Source: Liolophura sinensis
Taxonomy: Eukaryota; Mollusca; Polyplacophora; Chitonida; Chitonidae
Assembly (NCBI RefSeq): GCF_032854445.1
Contig: NC_088300.1
Span: forward strand, 30,921,608 to 30,985,607
Direction of reading: 5' to 3'
DNA length: 64,000 nucleotides
Each line of letters starts with the position of its first letter. Position 1 is the first letter of the stretch. Made by a program: the position numbers and the translations under genes. Below are positions 46,701-54,700 of this stretch, piece after piece. The notes beneath the pieces were generated by a model that saw nothing but the letters and a program-made list of their open reading frames with translations, ran no database searches and had not been told where the DNA came from.

Positions 46701-47578
46701 GGTATTCCGTGAAACTAGGCCCTAGACTTCCAATCCGTGTCGGACATACCAGAAGCTGAACCTTTCTGTTGCTGCAGGCAGGGAATCCTCGGAAACTGCG
46801 CTACTTGAGAAAGGTTAGTGGTGTACTCAGGGAACTCTTGTTTCCTATGAAATTGACGACGTCGTCTAGCTGAAAATTCTTAAACTGAGTACGTCGTCTA
46901 GCTGAAAATTCTTAAACTGAGTACGTCGTCTAGCTGAAAATTCTTAAACTGAGTACGTCGTCTAGCTGAAAATTCTTAAACTGAGTACGTCGCCTGGCTG
47001 AAAATTTATAAGCTGAGTACGTCGTCTAGCTGAAAATTCTTAAACTGAGTACGTCGTCTAGCTGAAAATTCTTAAACTGAGTACGTTGTCTAGCTGAAAA
47101 TTCTTAAACTGAGTACGTCGTCTAGTTGAAAATTCTTAAATTGAATACGCGCTAATGCGAAGTAAATTAATGCAGGATGGAAGCAATCTCAAAAATTCCA
47201 TGTTCAGTTAAGGCTATGAATGAACATCTTGTGTGTCCAACGACTGACAGACGAGCATGCACTTTATTACATTGTGCTCGCCAACATTAAAACCATGCTT
47301 TGCGCGAAGATACATACGCTGAAATCGTGGTACTGATCAATGAAACTGTAATATGCAAATAGGGTTTGCCCATGACTATTCTAGAGCGCATTAAGTGATC
47401 AAAGTTTTTTTTGTTTTCAGCAAAAGTAATCCGAACTTGTTTCGTTTACCTTTTGAGGGTCAAACTCTTTCTGAACTCTGTATTCCTCGACTCGGCAGTT
47501 AGACCTATGTGCGATGATGATCGAAATGGAGGAAAAGACGAAAGCTGCGAACACGAATATTGTCAGTTTGCGAGTCAT
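34711..47578 (-). CDS. Gene B: paralogue of gene A, two-domain lipocalin (11 exons, 433 aa)
   Basis: Exons in transcription order: 47578-47450, 44409-44279, 43439-43333, 43221-42979, 41812-41754, 40160-40024, 38470-38373, 36406-36182, 35758-35687, 35185-35165, 34790-34711; 1302 nt, in frame. Eight of the eleven exons have exactly the same length as in gene A; exon 1 gains one codon, exon 9 gains six (a proline run) and exon 10 loses one. Signal peptide at 1-23, GxW at G46-W48 (FAGRWYAYKY) and G226-W228 (FMGKWYEQEY), a TDY motif in each domain, a Cys/Pro-rich linker, and a terminal hydrophobic segment LTLVTAAIMTLVW before KVM. It faces gene A tail to tail inside an inverted duplication, and introns and 5' flank are also alignable. 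About 11 sequons. Both copies keep open frames and splice sites, so neither is visibly a pseudogene. Confidence 0.9.
35165..35185 (-). CDS. Gene B exon 10: 21-nt microexon
   Basis: CAEKAT between TTCCAG and GTAA; symmetric phase 1. Confidence 0.78.
35363..35690 (-). repeat. ~38-bp minisatellite abutting gene B exon 9 donor
   Basis: About eight degraded units; on the minus strand each reads like CCCAGTAAGTATACTTCTTA ACAATAATGTGTACA. The ten bases around the true donor (CCCAGTAAGT, 35690-35681) recur perfectly at 35609-35618, 35571-35580 and 35419-35428. Confidence 0.8.
35687..35758 (-). CDS. Gene B exon 9: expanded proline linker
   Basis: CDYVPPPLPPPPPPSATTL APP; 72 nt against 54 in gene A, gained within the proline codons. 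Donor context CCCAGTAAGT, copies of which occur in the adjoining minisatellite. Confidence 0.85.
36182..36406 (-). CDS. Gene B exon 8: TDY motif of domain 2
   Basis: EGFDFTVVFTDYTFFTFVVG, a Cys, then WVGTRYVNASGHCGLWLQRL; 225 nt, donor GTGAGT. One extra Cys (GHC) compared with gene A (GHN). Confidence 0.93.
36955..37210 (+). repeat. Uncharacterised interspersed repeat, copy 2
   Basis: AAATGGCTTTAAACTACAG, CGCAAGGCCCCAG, GACAGCTGTCAGTACCAC and TTAAGATATAAAATATG align with the copies at 4850 and, reversed, 52600. It lies antisense in gene B intron 7. Confidence 0.6.
37983..38368 (+). repeat. SINE family 3 with an internal insert, next to gene B exon 7
   Basis: tRNA-like head ATAGCACAGTTGGTAGAGCG with B-box-like GGATCAATCC; tail GACGTTAAACCCAAAGCACT. 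Compared with the copy at 5361 it carries an extra piece around 38205-38240. Confidence 0.8.
38373..38470 (-). CDS. Gene B exon 7
   Basis: KAMNNSRCFNESRYLETTDT then PGKFIFKVEADS; 98 nt. Only about 8 nt of the ancestral intron follow the exon before a SINE begins. Confidence 0.9.
39024..39082 (-). repeat. Hairpin and inverted copy of the SINE insert
   Basis: GCGATCTACA-TCTGTG-TGTAGATCGC can fold with a 10-bp stem; the run on to GCTTTCTC is the reverse complement of 38196-38243. Confidence 0.75.
40024..40160 (-). CDS. Gene B exon 6: GxW strand of domain 2
   Basis: FMGKWYEQEYIPLDAYRVPR through ENGTIDLSRSA; 137 nt; donor GTCAGT as in gene A. Confidence 0.9.
40735..40850 (+). repeat. SINE family 1, 3' part
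   Basis: GAAATACTCTTGAGTACGGC GTAAAACACCAATGAAATGA then AATAAA tail. Confidence 0.7.
40984..41168 (-). repeat. SINE family 3, truncated
   Basis: GAGTGAGTGAGTGCTTGGGG tail side to CGAAGGCAAGTAAGCC on the + strand; the tRNA-like head is missing. Confidence 0.75.
41754..41812 (-). CDS. Gene B exon 5: start of domain 2
   Basis: CRFPESMFWLPQPAFNISK; 59 nt, phase 1 in, 0 out, donor GTAAGA. Only one residue differs from gene A in this exon. Confidence 0.9.
42245..42630. mobile_element. MITE-like palindromic element
   Basis: Left end ACCCCGTTCACACGAG...TTAAGCCGGTTTA and right end reversed ATTCACACGGCC...TTAATCCGGAT are inverted; interior repeats (GAGCCGGTTTA, GTGTGAACAGT, GTGTGAACGGG) add further pairing. 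No open frame. Confidence 0.6.
42979..43221 (-). CDS. Gene B exon 4: TDY motif of domain 1
   Basis: FWVLETDYTGYAVIYGC to CSNVSHYEMVVHNKE; 243 nt, TTGCAG acceptor, donor GTAAGG. Confidence 0.93.
43333..43439 (-). CDS. Gene B exon 3
   Basis: ENSWSNCTNVEGKMYIPFAG through AKMEFQMDRSS; phase 2 in, 1 out; 107 nt. Confidence 0.9.
44279..44409 (-). CDS. Gene B exon 2: GxW strand of domain 1
   Basis: FAGRWYAYKYLPSSRFPSPL through SDNRTYSTYTTS. Phase 0 in, 2 out, donor GTAAAT. 131 nt. Confidence 0.92.
44748..45290. repeat. ~82-bp tandem repeat in gene B intron 1
   Basis: Five to six degraded units with TCTGTGTATACATCA, GAGCAATGCATT and TTTACACTAATCTGACTGCA. Confidence 0.75.
46118..46216 (-). repeat. 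SINE family 1, 3' part
   Basis: TATTTATTTAATTATTTGAT, GGTGTTTTACACCGTTCTGA and CCAGCATTTTGGTGGGAGGA in reverse orientation. Confidence 0.7.
46858..47145. repeat. 32-bp minisatellite, nine units, in gene B intron 1
   Basis: Unit GTACGTCGTCTAGCTGAAAA TTCTTAAACTGA, nearly identical in most copies, with one diverged unit (CGCCTGGCTG). Ends about 300 bp from exon 1. Not seen in gene A. Confidence 0.9.
47450..47578 (-). CDS. Gene B exon 1: signal peptide
   Basis: MTRKLTIFVFAAFVFSSISI then IIAHRSNCRVEEYRVQKEFD; 43 codons, phase 0 out, donor GTAAAC. One codon longer than gene A. Confidence 0.9.
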
Positions 47579-47890
47579 GTCAACTGTCTCTCTTCTTCCA
47601 GACTTGTCTTGCTTCTTTCACAGGTGTTAGTCGAATGCTCGCTAAACCCCTGTGCACTCGGGTTAGTAATGTTCCCTGAAAACGTTGTATGACTTGGTGT
47701 GGGTGTAAGGTACGACAGACTCTTGTCTTAACGGCCCGTTTAGAAGCCCCTGGGAGTTGTGTGCAAACTGAAACGATATGGAAGGATGCACGCGTGTGAA
47801 CTTAAAGGCGACGACGTCAGGTAGACAGAATAAACAGACCATGTCCTTACTGTGACTGTACATGCATCAGTATAGCATGAAATTGTGAAA
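47579..47890 (-). promoter_or_regulatory. Conserved 5' flank of gene B
   Basis: Reverse-strand counterpart of 10640-10964, containing CATACAACGTTTTCAGGGAA close upstream of the ATG. Likely promoter and 5' UTR; no clear core element seen. Confidence 0.5.
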
Positions 47891-48479
47891 ATCTGCATAC
47901 AATTCAAGTAAAAGGTATGCATGTACAGTAATGCATGGAAGGGTGTAAAGGCAATTTTTAAAAATTCTTAATTGGATGTATTCTATATTCGTCTGTAAAA
48001 CTGAATAAAACTGAATAGTTATAGATCGTCAACAACGAATATCCATATATGGTTATAGCTAGTTCACCCACACGAAGTTAAAGCTTCGACTGTATTCAGT
48101 TTTGCAAACTGTTACCAAAGATTTAGTTTAATGTGTGACTTGCCGACTGGTTCACTGATATTGTAATGAATTAGCCTTGCCTCTTTTGGATTCCTAATCT
48201 AGCTGGTGATAATTATGACGAGATGTTGAAAATCCCGAAAAGACCGCATTCGTGAACACAAAATTCACCCCAAGGCTGGTGTACGCTCTAATTGTTTCTT
48301 TGTGTATGTAAACACCGCAAGTAGTGCATCCGGATGCTATACTAGGAAGACAATACAGGTCGTTAACTGACTTTATATAGCTCCGAAGAAGGCGAACGCA
48401 GCTTACAACGAAGAGGGTAAAAATCTAATATGACTGTGGATTCACGCGAGCCTATATGGAGGCATGTTTCATGCATTGT
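47891..48479 (-). other. 5' distal flank of gene B
   Basis: No gene. Reversed, parts of it align with 8347-8405 upstream of gene A (CCTTCTTCGGAG, AGAGCGTACACCAG), showing that it belongs to the inverted duplication. Confidence 0.5.
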
Positions 48480-49345
48480 CCCTTTACATCGGTGAAACTG
48501 CGTACGCTTGCACGGTGATATCACCGTTTGTGCACTGAATCCATACGTGACAGTGAAATTGCGCATGCCTGCACGGTGATATCGCATTTTTCGTCCATTG
48601 TATCCATACGTAACCGCGAAATTGCGTATGCTTGCACGGTTGCCCTTCTTGCGCATTGTATCCATACATGACCGTGAAATTGCGCATGCTAGCACGGTGA
48701 TATCGCCTTTTTCGTATAATGTATCCATACGTATGCTTATGCTTGCACAGTGATATCGCCTTTCTTGCGCATTGTATCCATAGGAGACCGTGAAATTGTA
48801 AATGCTAGCACGGTGATATCGAATGCGCTTGTTTGTACATTGTCTCCATACGTGGCCTTGAAATTGCGTACGCTTCCACGCATTTTTTGTGCATTTTGTC
48901 CCTAGGTGTCCGCGAAATTGCGCACATTTGCACGGTGATATCGCCTTTTGTGAAGTCTCTTTACATCCGTGAAATGCTAGAATGGTGATATCGCTTTTTT
49001 GTACATTGTCTCCATACGTGGCCATGAAATTGCGTACGCTTCCACGGTGACATCGCCTTTTTTGTGTATTTTTTCCATACGTGACCGTGAAATTGCGCAT
49101 GCCTGCACGGTGATATTGCATTTTTCGTCCATTGTATCCATACGTGACCCTGAAATAATTATTGATAGCACGGTGATATCGCTTTTTTGTACATTGTTTC
49201 CATACGTGGCCGTGCAATTGCATACGCTTCAAAGGTGACATTTCCTTTTTTATGCATTTTCGCGCTTTCCGCATTGTCTGTATTCATGATGATGAAACTG
49301 CGCCTAAATGATGATATCGCCTTTTGGACATGCATTGCCTTCTTC
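48480..49345 (-). repeat. ~63-bp satellite, right copy
   Basis: About 13 units containing GATATCACCGTGC, GCGCAATTTCACGG and ACGTATGG on the minus strand. Better preserved than the left copy. A period near a multiple of three leaves a 303-codon open frame (49274-48363) with 21-22 residue repeats. Confidence 0.85.
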
Positions 49346-49546
49346 GTGAAATTATGCAGGCCTTTTCTTCAGATAGGCCATGTTACCTGATCATTAACTA
49401 GTCCTATATCCAAATGGGAAACTTCACAGAGACGCATATCTTGTGAAATAAATGCTTTAAACTGTATTTAGTGATCCATCATTCTGGCCCATCGTGCAAA
49501 ATGGCATGGCATGCATCTGATTGCTCGTTCTTCAACAACGGTGCTT

Positions 49547-49812
49547 CTGTGGACCAGTGGTTAAAGCGTCCGCCTTAAAGTCGTGAGATCTGGGATTAAA
49601 CCCAGGTCAGATCATATTAAAGATTTTGGAAATAGTACTTCATGATACCCAGCTTGACGCTCAGCACAGAGGTAAGAGCAAGGAAACCCGACTTGCTGGC
49701 TCGGTATCAGTATAATGTGAGTGGATAGGGTGACATGGACTCACCATGCCACAAGAAGACACAGTAGATGTTCACACACCTAACGACTCCTTGTCGTTAT
49801 AAAACCCAAGCA
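49547..49812 (+). repeat. SINE family 2, near full length
   Basis: Head CCAGTGGTTAAAGCGTCCGC, B-box-like TGGGATTAAAC, CAGTATAATGTGAGTGG and tail TCGTTATAAAACCCAAGCAC. Confidence 0.75.
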
Positions 49813-51130
49813 CACATACATCCTCATTTCTCGATCGAAGAGGCTGATTGATAAGCTATATGTCTAAGATAGTTAAAATGACCAAAGGCTTGTCGTTGCT
49901 GGACTATCAGTTTATGGGGGAATGTAAGGTATATGCTAGCCCACATGTCAGAATACGCCACTGTGTATAGATATGTACTTCACATTAAAAACATGTAACC
50001 TACTATGTATTTGGTTATAGGTCTGAATTATTTATGCCCGTCGGCTATTTTTTTTATACAAGATTACAAGCGACTGATGTTCCTGTGAAGTTATGAAACT
50101 AAGTTCAAAATTTTTAAAGCGTGTAAAACAAACACGAAAAAAGCCACATTAAAACGACGATGCTGCGTGCTCCTTTTCTTGTGTTTTATTTTTTCTTTCT
50201 TTCTTTGCTTTTTTTTTTCGTCCTCTCTTCATGATTAATGATTTCGTCCATTCTAGACGCGAGAATTGTTTTATGTTTTTCAGCTTAAAGCTTTCAGAAA
50301 TACATATCAGTCTGTACTCTTAAAATCACTATAGGAGAGCGAGGTCAGTGAGCAAGGTTGCTATTCCAAACCGTTAGGCACACGTGGTGCTGGTTCAATC
50401 CTGGTTTTGGTAACAGTGAACGGTTGAAGGCGAATGAGGGGCCATGCACGCAGTCTTACATTCGTCGACAACAACTTGTATTCCATCAATCTATGAGTAC
50501 CTCACCACCCTCAAACAATTAATCAGTTAAGTTTAACAGAAAGTTTGTTGTCTGAGTGATGCTAGAATGGATTCTGCTACTGCAACAGATTATTTTGTTA
50601 AATATAACAAATCTCTTCTATTAACTTAACATCAAGATTCTTTATTTACAGTTTGTAATAATTATTACAAATTGTAACTCTAAGAATGGCTTTTTGTAAT
50701 AATTTATTCCTGTCAAAAAGACTTTGAAAAAAAATCATTCATTTAAAAATATCCTTGCCTAAACTGGCAGATCTAATGAATAAGAACAATGACCATAACT
50801 TCCTGTAAGAACATATCACTTACACATTGGATTAATACAAGTTGCGTTTCAGACGTTAAATCAATTTGCACTAAAAGCGCAATTTGCAAATAATTTCACA
50901 CAAAAGTATTGAGAGTGTTTATAAGCGTGAAAGTTATGAGCAGTGATATTCATACCTGCCCAAAGCTTAGACAATCTCCATCATTTTGATACCAAGCATG
51001 CACCTGTACACCAAAAATGGCAGGCTGGCAGCGAAAAAAGACTTTACCCCCGAAAATACACAGAATTACGTTCGTTACGTTACCCTCCCGAGAAACGGAA
51101 GTGCTAATAGGGTACTGCTTCCAACTGACC
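49813..51130. other. No gene; MITE-like piece near 50525-50700
   Basis: Contains CTGAGTGATGCTAGAATGGA preceded by GTTAAGTTTAACAGAAAG, one end of the repeat at 63395. Also GGTTCAATCCTGG at 50391, a SINE-like B box. Confidence 0.45.
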
Positions 51131-51390
51131 ATCCTTGGTAGAGTGGTTAGCGTGCCAGTGCGGCGCAATGACTGAGGAATCTTTCACCAATGCGGTCGCT
51201 GTGAGTTTAAGTTCAGCTCATGCTGACTTCCTCTCTGGTCGTACGTGGGAAGGTCGGAAAGCAGCGGATGGCCGTGGGTTCACCCCGGGGTCTGTTCGGT
51301 TTCCTCCAACCACAATGCTGAATGCAGTCGTATAGGTGAAATATTCTTGAGTATGGCGTATAAAACACCAATCAAATAAAAAAATAAAAT
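51131..51390 (+). repeat. SINE family 1, full length
   Basis: Head CCTTGGTAGAGTGGTTAGCG through CAATGCGGTCGCTGTGAGTT and GGTCGTACGTGGGAAGG to CACCAATCAAATAAAAAAAT. It ends about 255 bp downstream of the gene C stop. Confidence 0.85.
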
Positions 51391-51644
51391 TGACGGCCTT
51401 CATGCAAATATATAGTTCTTGAATATGGTTTTAAAATAATCAAATTAATAAATGTTTAGAAAAAAATGAAATGCAACAAAGTTACGATTGTATGCCACAA
51501 TCATTTTTGTGTATTGTTTACACAAAAACATCTTCCACTGTAGCACACCTAGCGCTATCAATAATTTACAGTTTTTTGCAAGTACACAATATTTCAGTCA
51601 TTTTCAAATTATTTATAATTCTTATATGGCAGGACTAGAGACTA

Positions 51645-51733
51645 TTATTTACAGAGGTTTTCATAAAAACAAAACATGAGGGCGTGCATCAACAAGACGA
51701 CCAACCAGAACACAGGTGCTTCCTGCCGAAAGC
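51645..51733 (-). CDS. Gene C last exon: hydrophobic tail and stop
   Basis: GFRQEAPVFWLVVLLMHALM then FCFYENLCK and TAA. Acceptor TTTCAG. The phase-1 entry inferred from exon 9 selects this hydrophobic frame; the other two frames are polar and stop. Confidence 0.7.
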
Positions 51734-54700
51734 CTGAAATTAAAATTATTACAATTAGCTCCTCAAGCCGATATTTTTAAACGTAAGTCCAAATTTAAAA
51801 CCTTAAAATAAAATGCGCAGTTTATGACAGAAGCACACCTCAAATTTAATCATAAATTTGTGTCAATCTTAATAACACATGTTCAAAGATTTCAACGTTT
51901 CGACAATTCAAAAATAAATGTTTTAAGCACATTTCAAAATGTTTGTTGAGTCGGATAGTGGGTTTCTGTAGGATCCAGCTCAAATATATCAATTTATTAA
52001 TTTTCACATATACAATAGTTGTTCCAAGGTCCTAGTTTGTAACATGCATGAATGTGGACACAGAAGTAAATCATTTTGATAAATGAAAGGTAACAATAAA
52101 GTGAATTGCACGTCATTTACATGGCCTAAAATTCAAGTAGGTCGAAACTACCCTGTAGAGCAAGATTCGTAAAATGTCAGGTAGACTAGTACATTTACGT
52201 TGACCAGCGTGCTTTCGCATTGTGAACGGCGTCCTTTATTTCTATAAATACTAAAGAGTGATGTTTCGCTCTAACAGTTTGTACACAAGTACGATGATAA
52301 ACTACCTTACACATCCATCTTGTCATCATGAGGACCAGTCGTGGTCTTCATCATTTCAAGTACACCAGTAAAATGGAGAGTTTTGTTTGCATGGAGTATG
52401 ATGCCGTCTTCTGCGTGGCTCAGTTCAGCGTTTACTATACAAGATCAAACTCTAGATATTTAGCGCTAAAAGACATTGAAAACCTTAACGCATAGGGCTA
52501 CGCGCAACTGTGGTCCGTTTGAAAAGTGTTTGGCCAAAATCGTTTCATTGGCATTAAAGGGTACATGAAAACGAACTCTAAAACGAGGTTTATTGATCAT
52601 TCATGTTTTATATCTCTTAATAATCCCTCTACTTTATGTATATTTTCCGCCAATGGTGGGAAATTTTCAGAAATGACGTCATCGATGAACTTGCTGTTTT
52701 GACAGCTATTACCATTGCAGATTTCTTAGCTTCCAGACTCTGGGGCCATAAGACAGATATAGTTACGCCTCAATAAAAAAAAAACTGAGAAGCTGTACTT
52801 TTTTTGTATGTTATTACATATAGTAAACTGAATATTATGTAAAACCATTTCATGTATCCCTTAAGGGAAACAAGATGCATAATCCGTCTTCTCCTTCTAG
52901 AAGAAATGTCTGTAGATCACGATTATTGAGACATATAGGTTCGACCCTACTGACTTGGCATCCTAAAACAAGTGAGGTCGACCATCATTTTGCCTTCGTC
53001 CATGGCCATCTTTTCCTTATGCAGATATACATGCATGTCCCGATGAACAATTATGGCACAAGCTTTGAACATCGCGATCCTAAACTGAATTGATTAGATC
53101 GAGACGTATATGCAGCTTTTCCAACGGAAGTGAAGCTCTATCTTGGTTTCTTATTATAGTGGAGATGCCTCCGTGACAAAGGTGGTTTGCACGCCAGCGC
53201 GGTGCAATGACCCAGGAGCTTCTCGCCAATGCGGTCGCTATAAGTTCAAGTCCAGCTCATGCAGGCTTCTTCTCCGGCCGTACGTGGGAAAGTCTGCCAA
53301 TAAACTGCGGATGGTCGTGGGTTTCCTCCGGGCTCCGCACGGTTTCCTCCCACCATAATGCTGACCGCCGTTCGTACAAGCGAAATATTCTGGAATACGG
53401 CGTAAAACACCAATCAAATAAACAAATGTTTTGGTGGATTCCTAGCTCTCATTCTATAGCATGGTAGCACATATAGTTTTTCATTAATTTTTAAACAGAT
53501 CAGGTTTGATTAATCTTTACAGGCAAACTTTTCACCTGAAAATTAAGATAGCATAAGTTTAAAAAAAAACGTCATCAGTATACTTACCCTGACTTGAGCA
53601 ATCTGTGGAATAGAAACGAGAATGAATCAACCGTGTGAATTAGAATTTAACTATATAAAAGAACTGTTTAAACTATTTAAATAATGACAGCCCCTATATA
53701 ACGGAGTGCCATGTGTACCTTTTTAAAATTTTCTACTTATAACTTATTCTTGAGTACGGCATAAAACACCAATGAAATAAATAAAGAAAGAAATATACTT
53801 TAAGTATTTTGTTACGATATATCATACGACAAGTAAGGTGAAAGTAGAGTGCTCATAATTTTACCTACCTTCAAAACTACATACAATATCGTCACCACTG
53901 CCCACTTTAAAACTAAAACATTTAAATGTATATTTCATTGTAATCAAGAAAGTACTGAAAGATAAGTGGAGTGTCTTTGTACAGACGCCGTTTTATTTAT
54001 TATAAACTAATTTGATGTTTTATACATGCCGCCACCATTTCAGTACACAGGAGCTTATGATTTTAAAGATGGGAAAAATATGAGATAACTAAAGCTATAG
54101 AGGGGGTGAATGATAAGTAGCCCTGTATCGCGGAGCTTACCGAGCACGTGATCTGTGGGTGAGTATAGTCTGTCATCTACGCAGTACTGGTCCATCAGAC
54201 GTTTGAGGCGGAGGGCAACTCGGCCTCCGATACTTGGAGTACGGGACCACACGAAACCGGTGTACTTCATGCACTCTCCAGTACTCGCCGTTACGTTCAG
54301 ACATCCCAGAACAAAGGCGTACTCGTCATAGCTTGTCTCCAACACCCAGTAGTCGTAACCTGTAGAATGATGATCAAGGAAATTAGACGTTGATCAATAC
54401 TTACAAAAGCAAGAAACGTTATGTCATTATACAAAGCTTTAATTGGGTTATTGTACTTTTATTCAACCATAATATTTGACTTAGATAAAGAAACCAAGGG
54501 CAAGCCAACCAAATTTCGAGAGAGCAAGCAAAAGCCCGAGTGGGAAAACAAAACACCGAATCATCAAGAAAACACACAAACATAATTTAAATCACAAGAA
54601 AACCGAGTCATCAAAAAGAATTACCGAATCATGCATGAAATAAAATTCAGGGACAGCAAACCAAATTTGGAGACACCAAGTGACCAAAAAAATGTTTTTT

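Larger units (their letters stand above)
34711..49345 (-). repeat. Right arm of the inverted duplication (gene B, 5' flank, satellite)
   Basis: Counterpart of 6880-26385. Shorter because introns differ, and carrying its own insertions: a SINE at 37983-38368, a repeat at 36955-37210, a 32-bp array at 46858-47145 and an 82-bp array at 44748-45290. Confidence 0.75.

Noticed and set aside
46858-47145. Regular 32-bp repeats considered as a CRISPR array
   Set aside because: Units are contiguous with no spacers, and the DNA is from an animal with spliced genes.
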